From UBA4421 sp002470275 (GTDB lineage Bacteria > Pseudomonadota > Gammaproteobacteria > Pseudomonadales > Azotimanducaceae), in NCBI GenBank assembly GCA_913052345.1, contig CAJXDR010000007.1, positions 19,799-83,798 of the forward strand: DNA of 64,000 nt. The letters run 5' to 3'. A program made the translations under genes and the position numbers. How positions within the stretch are numbered: position 1 is the first letter of the stretch; each line of letters starts with the position of its first letter. The notes beneath the pieces were generated by a model. It worked only from the letters and a program-made list of their open reading frames with translations. It ran no database searches and had not been told where the DNA came from. Shown here in pieces: positions 43,281-52,735 of the stretch.

Positions 43281-43695
43281 GGCGCCTACCGCCGACCCAG
43301 ATCAATCCATATCGCCAGCGTTGGCGACAGCGGCGATCATGTTTGAAGTGTCTTGGGCCGATCACGATATCGGCAATTCAGAGCTGGAAGCCATCGGCAC
43401 CCACCTTAACCGCCTCTTCCCTGAGGAGGGCTTGGCCCTGCAGCCCCTTATCGACGATGCCCAGACGCGGCTAGAGGACAGCGTAGGCGTTCACCCCTAC
43501 ACCCGTTTTCTGAATGAGACTCTGTCAGAGCCTGAAAAATTTCGCGTTCTGGTTGCGCTATGGAATATTGCGCTTGCCGATACCTATCTCGACAAGTTTG
43601 AAGAGCACAGCATCCGACAGATCGCTGACTTGCTTCATCTTTCCCATAACCGTTTCATCGAGGCCAAGCTCCTGGCGAAAGCTCAGGAAGGCTAG
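43252..43695 (+). CDS. TerB-like (tellurite-resistance-domain) protein
   Basis: From the ATG at 43252 (GGAG nine bases upstream) the protein is 147 residues. ATGs at 43237 and 43246 are alternatives. It is all-helical with the TerB/DjlA-like pattern AAIMFEVSWADHDIGNSELEAIGTHL and FRVLVALWNIALADTYLDKFEEHSIRQIADLLHL; the acidic loops recall metal binding. Function in such stand-alone copies is unknown. It overlaps dusA by 29 bp, and its stop shares CTAG with the converging STAS gene. Confidence 0.88.
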   Translation: MLANLRQLFKAPTADPDQSISPALATAAIMFEVSWADHDIGNSELEAIGTHLNRLFPEEGLALQPLIDDAQTRLEDSVGVHPYTRFLNETLSEPEKFRVLVALWNIALADTYLDKFEEHSIRQIADLLHLSHNRFIEAKLLAKAQEG

Positions 43696-44264
43696 CCCGA
43701 GCGAGCCGATTGCTGGTCCAGAGCGTTCTTATCATCGGTGTTCGATGCTTCAGCAGCCGCTTCGGCCTCCAAGGCTTCAACAAGATCCTTGAAGGTGCTC
43801 TCATTCCTAGCGTTCAGAGACATCAGCGTTTGGTGCGCGTCAATTACCTGCTGCCGCAGCTTACTTTTTTCGGCTTTCCCAACCTGGGTAATTTCCGCCG
43901 TAGGCAGATTCGTCGAATGCCCCATGGCGTCCTCGTTTCGGACGATGTCGAACACGTCATCGAAGCCCATGGAATCTAGAATACGCAGCATATTCTGAGA
44001 TGGACAGAGCAGGAGCGGAACATGCCCCGTCTTAGACCTGACCGCTATAGAGAGTTTGGCCAAGCTGCCCAGGGCGGTGCTGTCGATGCTGGTGGCGTCC
44101 CTGAGGTCGATAGCCACCGCAAAGAAATCTTCGGCGGCCAGCATTTGATCGCAGAACCGATCAAATGGAATGCTCAGATTGAGTCTGATGTCCCCGAGAA
44201 GCCGAATGACGTAGGTGCCATCCTCGCTTCCAACTGCCATGCTTCCTCGCACTTGTTGCTCCAT
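43692..44264 (-). CDS. STAS-domain anti-sigma-factor antagonist (HsbA-like)
   Basis: The 190-residue protein has a STAS domain (about 15-115) with the phosphorylatable Ser region in AIDLRDATSIDSTALGSLAKLSIAV and LRILDSMGFDDVFDI. It is followed by a helical, Ala/Glu-rich tail. It lies 36 bp after the PP2C phosphatase gene, as in the HsbR-HsbA partner-switching pair of Pseudomonas, where HsbA binds the anti-sigma FlgM or a diguanylate cyclase. The partner here is unknown. Confidence 0.87.
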   Translation of the reverse strand: MEQQVRGSMAVGSEDGTYVIRLLGDIRLNLSIPFDRFCDQMLAAEDFFAVAIDLRDATSIDSTALGSLAKLSIAVRSKTGHVPLLLCPSQNMLRILDSMGFDDVFDIVRNEDAMGHSTNLPTAEITQVGKAEKSKLRQQVIDAHQTLMSLNARNESTFKDLVEALEAEAAAEASNTDDKNALDQQSARSG

Positions 44265-44300
44265 CTTGAGGACAGGGTTTGAATGGCCGGAAGGATACTC

Positions 44301-45395
44301 TTATCGCTGGCGTTTTACAGCCATTAGGCACATATCGTCTCGCCCTGGATTAGCCGCCTCAAGTTCCTTCCACAAAGCACTCAGGGCTTCCGTTTTTGCC
44401 AGCTTATCTGCCAGGCTTTGTTCCTTCTCTACGAGGTCCGAGGGTTCAAGACAGTCGAGAACGCCGTCTGAAAACACGCATAGCGTACTGCCCAGGCTAA
44501 ACTCAACGGTGGCCGACACGTACTCCGCATCAGCAAACAGCCCGAGGGGCTTTCCCACCAAGCCAAGCGACTGCACCTTCCCATCCTCTTGAACCAACAG
44601 CGCTGGGGGGTACTGGGCGGCCATGCTGTAATGCAGCGTGTGATCGAACTTATCGATGATGCCCAGGAACATGGCCACATGCTTCTCAATGCCCTGCTCA
44701 AGCAGGGATTGATTTATCCAGGCCAACAGCGCGCCAGGGGTATCCATATTGGGCTCACCAAACTTCTGCTGCATGCGCCAAGATATATTTTTTAACATCA
44801 CGGTGAGCAGCGCCGAAGAAGCCCCGTGGCCCGCCACATCCGCCAAGAAGCAGGCTAAGTGCCTGCGCTGGAGGGGAAAGTAATCGATGAAATCGCCGCT
44901 TAGAATCAGCGAAGGCGTCATCCAGCGGCGAAAGCGGTAGGCACCTAGTTTTTTGTCGTGTTTGGGCAACATCCCAAGCTGGATTTGTCTCCCGGCTTGT
45001 TGATCTCGTTCTAGCTCTGCTCGCATGCTCTGCGCGGGTCCCGCTTCATCCAAAATCGCACCCCAACGGGTTAACACCGATGCCGCTCTGCCCGCTAATT
45101 CTTCATCGCTCATCTCTAGGGACCAACAGTCAACGGCGCCCAGACTCAGGGCATCAAGCATCGACTCCACGGTCAGCGTTTGAGTACTCAGCCATACCGC
45201 CAGCGAGCCAGAGTCTCGGTAGGCGTTGAGTTCTGATGCGTCCATGCAGAGATAGATACCAGGCCTTGGGCTCATGCCAGGGTCTAAGACGCCGGGGCCG
45301 TATTCACGAACCTCGATTCCGGCACGCAAAAGCTGCGTCATCGCCTGTCGTTGCGGGGGACCCTGGACTGCGAGCAGGAAGGAAATCTTCGTCAT
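44301..45395 (-). CDS. SpoIIE/PP2C-type phosphatase with degenerate receiver-like N-terminus (HsbR-like)
   Basis: The 364-residue protein has an N-terminal receiver-like region (1-115) and a C-terminal PP2C domain with ARQIQLGMLP-like GRQIQLGMLPKH, LSGDFIDYFPL, LADVAGHGASSALLTVML, LCVFSDGVLDCLEP and RDDMCLMAVK, carrying the metal Asp residues. The receiver lacks the usual acidic cluster at its start, and its phospho-acceptor is unclear (CMDASEL). It should dephosphorylate the neighbouring STAS protein. Confidence 0.87.
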   Translation of the reverse strand: MTKISFLLAVQGPPQRQAMTQLLRAGIEVREYGPGVLDPGMSPRPGIYLCMDASELNAYRDSGSLAVWLSTQTLTVESMLDALSLGAVDCWSLEMSDEELAGRAASVLTRWGAILDEAGPAQSMRAELERDQQAGRQIQLGMLPKHDKKLGAYRFRRWMTPSLILSGDFIDYFPLQRRHLACFLADVAGHGASSALLTVMLKNISWRMQQKFGEPNMDTPGALLAWINQSLLEQGIEKHVAMFLGIIDKFDHTLHYSMAAQYPPALLVQEDGKVQSLGLVGKPLGLFADAEYVSATVEFSLGSTLCVFSDGVLDCLEPSDLVEKEQSLADKLAKTEALSALWKELEAANPGRDDMCLMAVKRQR

Positions 45396-45481
45396 ACGCC
45401 CCTATTCCCTGTTGTGCATTGGACGCTACGCCCGTTGGGAGGCGGGTACAAGCCCTGGCCAAATGTCCTGTTGGTCCGCAT

Positions 45482-48400
45482 TCAGGCGAGCCCGACCCGC
45501 TGCTCTTCTTCCAGAATCTTAGCAGCCACCCGCTTGACCGATATCTTCCATTCAGCGCTCGAGAAAGCCGAATTCACCTCACGCGGCTTCGCCAAAGGTT
45601 CAGCAAAGAGCTTGAGGCGCAGCTCCTGTATATAAAATTTAAGCTGGGTATCAATAACCGGATCAAAGAGTTCGGTATCTCGAATCTTGGCCAAGCGCTG
45701 CTCCAAGGGCTGGACCTCTGCCATCGTGCTTCTATCCCGAGGCACATGTCCGTCCAGCTGCTGGACCCTATACTCCAGGCCACGCAAATACCGAGGCAAA
45801 CTGGACAAAAAACGCCAGGGTGTTTGGGTCAGAACGTCCTTGGGCGCCAGCTGTTCGAGGACCTGGTTTATGTCCACAACGCTTGGCTGATAAGCCGGAG
45901 AGGCCAGGCCTTCCATCAGTCGAACAATTTCAAATCTTGCGCGCAAGACCTCAGACAACAGCAGAATGGTCTCGTTGAAGACGTCGGCCAGTGCCCCACG
46001 GCGGTCCTGTAGTCGCTGATCAAACTCTGACGTTGTCTTGGGCAGGGGTCGGTCATCAAAGTAGCAATACCAGGCCACGTTCAGCATGAGCTGTTCAAAA
46101 AGCTGATCTGCGCTGCCCAATGAGGCGAAATACAGTCCGAGTTCCCGCTCCTTCGCCAGCTGGCGGCGAAAGAACTGCGCCGGCTTACCGAGGTTCAGCA
46201 GAGCAAGTTGCGCAAAGCCCAGTCTGTTGGCTGCATCCCGCTGCTTGGGGCTGACAAAGAGGCGCAGCCCCACAGACGCTTTTTTTCCGCCCTCTCCCGG
46301 CAGGTATTGCAGCCCTGGGTAGGCCATGCGTGAGGAGGCAGCGGTGCCAACAATCAAATGCTCGGGCAGCTCACCTTCGGGAAAGTGCTGAATGCCATCA
46401 CGCTCAGCCTCAGCTTCCCCAACGTCGGTGGCGGCCGCCGCGCCCTGCAGCTGCCGTTTCAGTGCGCTCAGATCACGCCCTGCCGCCAGGGTCTGCCCGT
46501 GGGCATCCACAACTCGGCAGTTGATTTGGAGAAATTCAGGCAGCCGCTGTGCATCCCACTCCGCCGCATCGATAGACACCTTGAAGCGATCCTTGACCAG
46601 CTGGGCCAAGGCCGACAGCAAGCGGCCCTGTCGATAGGCCTGAGGTGCCAGCAACTGCACCACCAGTTCATCTACCTTGTCCGCCAACGGTGCAAGGGCT
46701 CTGCGCTTGGCCTTGGGCAGCGCACGCAGCCAATACTCCACCACCTTGGGCAACATGCCTGGCACAGACCACTGAAGCATCTCGGTGCCTACCGCATGGA
46801 CCAACCCGGCAGGAATCGTGAGCGTGATGCCATCGTCGCTCTCCCCTGGCGCGAAGCGGTAGCTCAGGGCTAATTCCGCACCCTGAACCGCCAAACAGTT
46901 CGGAAAGTCCTGGTCGCTTATTGACCAGTCCTGATGGCGGATGAGGTGGGCTTCCTCAAAAAAGAGTCGCTGCTGATGGGCAGCATCGAGCCGTCGATAC
47001 CAGCGCCGCAAATCCACAATTCGGGTCATTTCGGCAGGCAGCACCTGGTCATACAGACGATAAATCTCGTCATCGCTCACCACCAGATCCCGGCGACGGC
47101 CCTTGGCTTCAGCATCCTGCAGCCGGGCCACAAGCGCCAAATTTTGTTCAAGAAAATCCAGCGGCTCGGCTACCGCTCCGCAAACCAGGCCATCACGAAT
47201 CAGCAGATCCCGGCAATGGGCGGGGTCAACGCGGGCATAGGCCATGGGTCGACGTTCGGCCAGGACCAGTCCGTATAGAGAAATACTCTGATAGGCGATG
47301 GCCTCGCCTCGCTTTAAACTCCACACCGGTTCACTGAAACGCTGCTTCAAGAGGTGCGCCCCCTGCTGCTCGATCCAGCGACTTTCGACCCGGGCCACAC
47401 AGCGAGCAAACACCCTCCGAGTCTCCACCATTTCAGCCGCTACCACCCATCTAGGCGTTCGTCCTGACAGTCCCGATCCGGGGAAAAGGGACAGCTTGAG
47501 GTTACGAGGCCCCACATATCGACCTCGCTCGTCATGACGGGCAATCAGACTGAGCGATCCCGCGAGTATGGCCTCATGAACCCTCTGATACGACCCTGGT
47601 TGTTCCACCTCCTGCATGCCCAGCTCACGGCAAATCGATCTAAGCTGACGATGAATTTCACGCCACTCACGCACCCTCAATGGATTGATATAGCGCTTGC
47701 GCAGAGTGGTCATCCAGCGCGACCGGGTCAGCGCCAAGCGCTGGTCTTCCACCCACCGCCAAAGGTTTAGGTACGTCATAAAATCTGAGGCTTCGTCCAC
47801 GAACATTTCATGGGCTGTATCCGCAGCCGAGGCTTTCTCCATTGGACGCTCGCGGGGATCCTGCACGGCCAACCCCGCAGCGATGATCAGCATTTCTCGC
47901 AGGCAGCCTTGTCGATTCGCCTCGACCAGCATGGCAGCCAAGCGTGGGTCGATGGGTATGCGGGCCATCTGTCGACCAATCGGGGTGAGCTGACCCTGCT
48001 CTAGTGCCCGTAACTCCTCAAGCAATCTCTGTGCATCCTTGATCGCCTTTGGCTCCGGCGGATCAATAAAGGGAAAGCGCGCAATATCGCCCAACCCCAA
48101 TGCATGCATTTGCAGCACCACGGAAGCTAAATTCACCCTCAGAATTTCTGCGTCTGTGAACGCCGGGCGATTTTGAAAGTCGTCTTCTGAATAAAGCCGG
48201 TAACAGGTTCCCGGCGCGATACGCCCACACCGACCCTTGCGCTGATCAGCGCTGGCGCGACTGATGGCCTCAATGGGCAGGCGCTGCAGCTTGGAGCGAT
48301 AGCTGTAGCGAGATATTCGAGCGAACCCGGGGTCGATAACGTACCCAATATTAGGCACCGTCAGAGAGGTCTCCGCGACGTTAGTCGCGAGGATCACACG

Positions 48401-49354
48401 ACGCCTTGACCCGCTCTGATTGAAGACCTTTCGCTGATCAGCCACGGATAATCGAGCGTAGAGGGGCAGTATCTCCAGGCGCTCGGCGAAAGCCTGGCGT
48501 AGCCTTCGAGCACCATCAAAAATTTCGCGTTCCCCAGAGCAAAAAACCAGAACATCGCGTGCTGGCCCAAGCGGCTTTGCCTCGATTTCCGAAAGGGCGC
48601 TAACGATATCATCAAGCGGCTCCTCTCCGGGCTCGCTGTAGTGCAGCGTCACCGGATAGCTGCGCCCTCCCACCTCAACAATAGGCGCACCCCCAAAGTA
48701 TTCGGAAAAGCGCCCTACATCAATGGTGGCACTGGTGATGATGATCTTCAGATCACGCCGCTTGTTCAACAACCGACGAAGGTAGCCCAACAGGAAGTCA
48801 ATATTGAGGCTACGCTCATGGGCCTCATCTAGGATGATGACATCATATGCATCGAAGTATCGGTCGCGGCGAATTTCGCTCAGTAAGAGTCCGTCAGTCA
48901 TTACGCGGACCAGGGTATTGGGCGCAGACTGATCCGAGAACCGCACCGAATAGCCCACGGCACCACCAAGCTCGCAGCCCACCTCCTCTGCAATGCGCTC
49001 GGCAACGGTGCGTGCCGCCATACGCCTAGGTTGAGTATGTCCGATCATCGCGCCAACGCCCAGCCCGGCCTGCAGACAGATTTTTGCCAACTGGGTGGTT
49101 TTGCCAGATCCGGTTTCGCCAGCAACCACAACCACCTGGTGGGTCTTGATCAGCTCGAGAATTTCAGGCGCCTGCTCGGCAATGGGTAGTTCGGGCGCCA
49201 CCTCCAGGTCCAGCGAGGCCGCCAAGTCAGTCCGCTGTTGATAGAGTGCGGTGGATGCTGAAGCAAGGGCGTTCGCCTTCTCAGCATTTCGCTCCCGGCG
49301 CAGCCGGAAGCGGTCTCGCCGCATCAACCTGGTTTCATCAGTCGGCACTTTCAT
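45482..49354 (-). CDS. hrpA: ATP-dependent RNA helicase HrpA
   Basis: The 1290-residue DEAH helicase has GETGSGKTTQLAK (Walker A), TQPRRMAARTVAERIAEE, DEAHERSLNIDFLLGYL, TSATIDVGRFSEYF and QRKGRCGRIAPGTCYRLYSE, followed by the HA2/OB region and a long C-terminal DUF3418 domain. HrpA rescues stalled ribosomes and processes mRNA. The ATG at 49352-49354 is chosen; a later ATG at 49324 with AGG upstream is an alternative. It is a normal-length family member. Confidence 0.96.
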   Translation of the reverse strand: MKVPTDETRLMRRDRFRLRRERNAEKANALASASTALYQQRTDLAASLDLEVAPELPIAEQAPEILELIKTHQVVVVAGETGSGKTTQLAKICLQAGLGVGAMIGHTQPRRMAARTVAERIAEEVGCELGGAVGYSVRFSDQSAPNTLVRVMTDGLLLSEIRRDRYFDAYDVIILDEAHERSLNIDFLLGYLRRLLNKRRDLKIIITSATIDVGRFSEYFGGAPIVEVGGRSYPVTLHYSEPGEEPLDDIVSALSEIEAKPLGPARDVLVFCSGEREIFDGARRLRQAFAERLEILPLYARLSVADQRKVFNQSGSRRRVILATNVAETSLTVPNIGYVIDPGFARISRYSYRSKLQRLPIEAISRASADQRKGRCGRIAPGTCYRLYSEDDFQNRPAFTDAEILRVNLASVVLQMHALGLGDIARFPFIDPPEPKAIKDAQRLLEELRALEQGQLTPIGRQMARIPIDPRLAAMLVEANRQGCLREMLIIAAGLAVQDPRERPMEKASAADTAHEMFVDEASDFMTYLNLWRWVEDQRLALTRSRWMTTLRKRYINPLRVREWREIHRQLRSICRELGMQEVEQPGSYQRVHEAILAGSLSLIARHDERGRYVGPRNLKLSLFPGSGLSGRTPRWVVAAEMVETRRVFARCVARVESRWIEQQGAHLLKQRFSEPVWSLKRGEAIAYQSISLYGLVLAERRPMAYARVDPAHCRDLLIRDGLVCGAVAEPLDFLEQNLALVARLQDAEAKGRRRDLVVSDDEIYRLYDQVLPAEMTRIVDLRRWYRRLDAAHQQRLFFEEAHLIRHQDWSISDQDFPNCLAVQGAELALSYRFAPGESDDGITLTIPAGLVHAVGTEMLQWSVPGMLPKVVEYWLRALPKAKRRALAPLADKVDELVVQLLAPQAYRQGRLLSALAQLVKDRFKVSIDAAEWDAQRLPEFLQINCRVVDAHGQTLAAGRDLSALKRQLQGAAAATDVGEAEAERDGIQHFPEGELPEHLIVGTAASSRMAYPGLQYLPGEGGKKASVGLRLFVSPKQRDAANRLGFAQLALLNLGKPAQFFRRQLAKERELGLYFASLGSADQLFEQLMLNVAWYCYFDDRPLPKTTSEFDQRLQDRRGALADVFNETILLLSEVLRARFEIVRLMEGLASPAYQPSVVDINQVLEQLAPKDVLTQTPWRFLSSLPRYLRGLEYRVQQLDGHVPRDRSTMAEVQPLEQRLAKIRDTELFDPVIDTQLKFYIQELRLKLFAEPLAKPREVNSAFSSAEWKISVKRVAAKILEEEQRVGLA

Positions 49355-49390
49355 CAATCCGAGGCTGTACTGGGCGTGTAGAAGCGCCGC

Positions 49391-50551
49391 TTATTTTGAG
49401 AGCTGGCCCATTCCCTCTTCCAGTCCCTTAATCGTCAGCGGGTACATGGAGCCGCCAATCAATTCCTGCGTCATCATTACCGAGGAGGAATATTCCCAGG
49501 TTTCCTGGGGCGTAGGGTTAAGCCAGATGATTTTTTCGTAAACTTCAGAGAAACGTTCCATCCAGGCAGCGCCAGGCTCCTCGTTCCAATGCTCGACGCT
49601 TCCCCCGGCATGGGTGATCTCGTAGGGCGCCATGGTCGCATCCCCCACGAATACGACTTTGTAGTCCTGCCCATATCTGTTGAGGATATCCATCGTTGAC
49701 AGCCGCTCGCTCATGCGACGCCGATTATCCTTCCACACGGATTCATAGATGAAGTTGTGGAAGTAAAAACTCTCCAGGTGCTTGAACTCTGTTCGGGAGG
49801 CAGAAAAGAGCTCTTCACAGACTTTGACATGAGCATCCATTGAGCCGCCAATATCCAGGAACAGCAGCACTTTGACGGTATTGCGCCGCTCGGGACGCAT
49901 CTTGATATCCAGCATCCCCCCGTTGTGCGCCGTGGAGCGGATGGTGTTCGGCATATCGAGCTCGTCCTCTGCTCCGGTACGCGCGAACTTTCGCAGTCGA
50001 CGCAGGGCCATTTTAATATTTCGCGTCCCCAGCTCTACCGAGTCGTCCAAGTTCTTATACTGACGCTCATCCCAGACCTTTTTTGCTTTGTTCTTCTTAC
50101 CCTTGCCAACACCGCCAGGACCATTCTGGCCCTCTTTTTCAGCATTGCCCTCATCCCCATCCTTGCCCTCTTCTCCCTGCTTGGCCTCAGCCTCTTCCTT
50201 GGCTTTCCTAAATGCCTCGATCAGCTTCTCCAAACCGCCCAGCGACTCAATCTGCTTGAGGTCTTCCGGCGTTAAGGATTTTTCGAATTCATGACGCAGC
50301 CATTCGTCTGGGATCAGGCTCTCGAGCAAGCCGTGCAAGTCCTCAAGACCCTTGAAATAGGCGCTGAAGGCTCTGTCGAACTTATCGTAGTTCTTCTCAT
50401 CCTTTACCAGCGCCGTTCGGCTGAAGAGATAGAATTCGTCGATGTTGGCATAAACCAACTGATGCTTTAGCCCCAGCAATAGGTCCATCAATTCCCGAAT
50501 AGTGACCGGGAGCTTGTACTTGCGCAGCGTCAAGAAGAAGTTGATGAGCAC
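49391..50551 (-). CDS. VWA (CoxE-like) domain protein, MoxR partner
   Basis: The 386-residue protein has an N-terminal helical region (LINFFLTLRKYKLPVTIRELMDLL), a charged low-complexity Gly/Glu/Lys linker (about 120-160), and a VWA domain with MIDAS motif DIGGSM near residue 233 and THAGGSVEHWNEEPG. It starts 3 bp after the AAA ATPase gene. Such MoxR-VWA pairs act as chaperones in assembling or activating metal enzymes or complexes; the client is unknown. Confidence 0.92.
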   Translation of the reverse strand: MLINFFLTLRKYKLPVTIRELMDLLLGLKHQLVYANIDEFYLFSRTALVKDEKNYDKFDRAFSAYFKGLEDLHGLLESLIPDEWLRHEFEKSLTPEDLKQIESLGGLEKLIEAFRKAKEEAEAKQGEEGKDGDEGNAEKEGQNGPGGVGKGKKNKAKKVWDERQYKNLDDSVELGTRNIKMALRRLRKFARTGAEDELDMPNTIRSTAHNGGMLDIKMRPERRNTVKVLLFLDIGGSMDAHVKVCEELFSASRTEFKHLESFYFHNFIYESVWKDNRRRMSERLSTMDILNRYGQDYKVVFVGDATMAPYEITHAGGSVEHWNEEPGAAWMERFSEVYEKIIWLNPTPQETWEYSSSVMMTQELIGGSMYPLTIKGLEEGMGQLSK

Positions 50552-50554
50552 GGT

Positions 50555-51403
50555 CTATCCCCGATTGTCTCTTCGATTCATAAAGGCCAATCGCTCTAGC
50601 AGGTGAACGTCCTGTTCGTTCTTCACCAGGGCCCCGTAAAGCGGAGGGATCGCCTTGCTGGCATCGCGATTGGTTAGAATTTCGTCTGGGATATCGTCCG
50701 CCATAAGCAGCTTAAGCCAGTCGATCAGTTCCGAGGTAGAAGGCTTCTTCTTTAGTCCAGGCACCTTTCGGACATCGAAGAAAATTTCCATCGCCTCCTT
50801 GACCATCTCCTGCTTAACGGCTGGAAAATGCACATCCACAATCTGTTGCATTGTTTCCCGATCCGGAAAATTGATGAAGTGGAAAAAGCAGCGCCGCAAA
50901 AACGCATCGGGCAGCTCTTTCTCGTTATTTGAGGTGATGATAACGATCGGTCGCTGCTTGGCCTTGATGGTTTCCCCAAGTTCATAGACGAAGAACTCCA
51001 TCCGATCAATCTCCTGCAGGAGGTCATTGGGAAATTCTATGTCTGCCTTGTCGATTTCGTCGATGAGAAGCACCACGCGCTCTTCGGCTTCGAAGGCCTC
51101 CCACAACTTTCCTTTTTTGATGTAGTTGCGGATATCGTTAACGCGCTCATCGCCAAGCTGAGAGTCTCTTAGCCGAGATACGGCGTCATATTCATATAGC
51201 CCATTGACGGCCTTCGTTGTGGATTTGATATGCCACTCGAGCAGAGGGAACCCCAGTGCCTTGGCCACCTCGACCGCGAGCATGGTTTTACCTGTTCCAG
51301 GCTCACCCTTGATCAACAAGGGGCGCTCCAGCTTGACGGCGGCATCCACGGCCATGCTGAGTTCGTCTGTCGAGATATAGGAGTCAGTGCTTTCAAAAAT
51401 CAT
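50555..51403 (-). CDS. MoxR-family AAA ATPase
   Basis: The 282-residue ATPase has GEPGTGKTMLAVEVAKAL (Walker A), VVLLIDEIDKADIEFPNDLLQEID (Walker B with MoxR insert), IITSNNEKELPDAFLRRCFFH (sensor 1/arginine finger) and SELIDWLKLLM. Together with the VWA gene it forms a MoxR/VWA pair. The molybdenum hydroxylase cluster at 56.8 kb is a conceivable client because aerobic CO-dehydrogenase-like clusters often carry CoxD/CoxE, but it is 5 kb away in another operon. Confidence 0.93.
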   Translation of the reverse strand: MIFESTDSYISTDELSMAVDAAVKLERPLLIKGEPGTGKTMLAVEVAKALGFPLLEWHIKSTTKAVNGLYEYDAVSRLRDSQLGDERVNDIRNYIKKGKLWEAFEAEERVVLLIDEIDKADIEFPNDLLQEIDRMEFFVYELGETIKAKQRPIVIITSNNEKELPDAFLRRCFFHFINFPDRETMQQIVDVHFPAVKQEMVKEAMEIFFDVRKVPGLKKKPSTSELIDWLKLLMADDIPDEILTNRDASKAIPPLYGALVKNEQDVHLLERLAFMNRRDNRG

Positions 51404-51583
51404 GCGGTGCTCTCTTAACTGGGGTTTTTAATGTCTTCCACGCTCATCGGCTCTGCTACGCCTCTTTCGGCCCCGAGGCTGGCGGTGGTTATGCGCGAGG
51501 GCGTCGACGCGCATTCACAGGCTCGCTGTTGATGAGCCGGCTACTTTAATTGACCAGGCTTGGCCGGCGCAAGTTGAGACGCA

Positions 51584-51955
51584 CTAGGTCGCGCCCTCCT
51601 CGCTGGACCCCCGCTTGCCATAAAGGACCCAGGACAGAGCAAAAATCAGTGAGAAGCCTGCGGTAACCGCCATCACCAGCAGGGCCGCAGAGGCGGCAGG
51701 TCGACCGTCAACCTGAAACGACGATTCAAAGATCAGTTCGATCAGCGCGGGCACCCAAAGGCCGCCAGCACGCTCAGACTGTATGGGACAGATAAAGAGA
51801 ATAAGCGTGGAGACAACCAACGCTGCGCGCAGGCTATCCAAAAAGCGATGACCCACCAGCGCCAGGAGGAGCAGCAGCTTGTTAAGACAGAGCGCACCCA
51901 CCAAGCCAGCGACGACAACCACGGTCCAGCTGATCTCCTCAACTGACATGCCCAC
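51584..51955 (-). CDS. Small membrane protein, function unknown
   Basis: The 123-residue protein has three hydrophobic segments (about 8-30, 42-58 and 86-108) separated by a polar GRPAASAA stretch and a charged C-terminus (KRGSSEEGAT). No family is recognised. It lies 6 bp after ycgN on the same strand at the end of the dnaX-to-ycgN operon. Confidence 0.7.
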   Translation of the reverse strand: MGMSVEEISWTVVVVAGLVGALCLNKLLLLLALVGHRFLDSLRAALVVSTLILFICPIQSERAGGLWVPALIELIFESSFQVDGRPAASAALLVMAVTAGFSLIFALSWVLYGKRGSSEEGAT

Positions 51956-51961
51956 TTCTCC

Positions 51962-52414
51962 CTAGGTCTCGATCCATCTAATAATCATATCTTGTTCCTC
52001 TTCCTCAGCCACCAGCGCCTTGGCGATCACGCGTCCGCGAACCGATATCCCAGCCTCATGAACCGTCTCCTGGGAGCCACTGACGAGCGGGTGCCACCAG
52101 GGCAAGCTGCCTCCTTCGGCGATGATGCGATAGGCGCAGGTGCGCGGCAGCCAATCAAAAGCATCCACTTGCTCAGGCCCTAATTCCACACAGTCCGGCA
52201 CCAGGTCGTGACGCTGCGGATACCGGGTGCACTGACAGCTTTGCTGGTTCAACAGGTCGCAAACAATGTTGGTATAAAAAACTTCTTCAGTGTCGTCATC
52301 CTGGAGCTTGAGCATGCAGCAGCGTGCACAGCCATCGCACAGGGCCTCCCACTCTTCGGGCGACATGTCCTTCAGCATTTTTGTTTCCCAGAACGGGGCA
52401 GGTGAAGGGGTCAT
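51962..52414 (-). CDS. ycgN: YcgN family cysteine-cluster protein (UPF0260)
   Basis: The 150-residue protein has the YcgN cysteine pattern: CDGCARCCMLKL near residue 26, CDLLNQQSCQCTRYPQR near 52, DCVELGPEQ, and WLPRTCAYRI, compatible with zinc or iron-sulfur binding. The C-terminal GSQETVHEAGISVRGR is conserved. It overlaps ycgL by 4 bp (ATGA). Function is unknown. Confidence 0.92.
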   Translation of the reverse strand: MTPSPAPFWETKMLKDMSPEEWEALCDGCARCCMLKLQDDDTEEVFYTNIVCDLLNQQSCQCTRYPQRHDLVPDCVELGPEQVDAFDWLPRTCAYRIIAEGGSLPWWHPLVSGSQETVHEAGISVRGRVIAKALVAEEEEQDMIIRWIET

Positions 52415-52704
52415 TCGGTCAAACGCTCGTGCAGGATGGGTGCCGCTGTGGGCGGCGGCAGCTGTAGCGCATAGCCATCTCGCTGCAAAGCCTCCAGAAG
52501 CTTGACCGGGTCCATGCGCGCCATCTTAAGCTGGGCCGTGATGACGAGGTCCATCACAAAAACACCCTGGCCAAAACGTCGGCGCAGGGCTTCGGGCAGG
52601 TCCTCAAAGGGTCGCTCTGCTGCGAGGTAAAGATAGGCATCTGCAAGCTTGGTGCTGCGGTACACCTTAGCTGACTGCGTGGGGATCACCTCACTCACTG
52701 ACAC
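52411..52704 (-). CDS. ycgL: YcgL domain protein
   Basis: The 97-residue protein has the YcgL core VYRSTKLADAYLYLAAERPFEDLPEALRRRFG and ITAQLKMARMDPVKLLEALQRDGYALQLPPP. It starts with GTG (52702-52704). The family neighbours rnd and ycgN in many gammaproteobacteria, as here. Biochemical function is unknown. Confidence 0.9.
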   Translation of the reverse strand: MSVSEVIPTQSAKVYRSTKLADAYLYLAAERPFEDLPEALRRRFGQGVFVMDLVITAQLKMARMDPVKLLEALQRDGYALQLPPPTAAPILHERLTE

Positions 52705-52735
52705 TGCCTATCGTGACTGTCACCCCGAAAACCAC

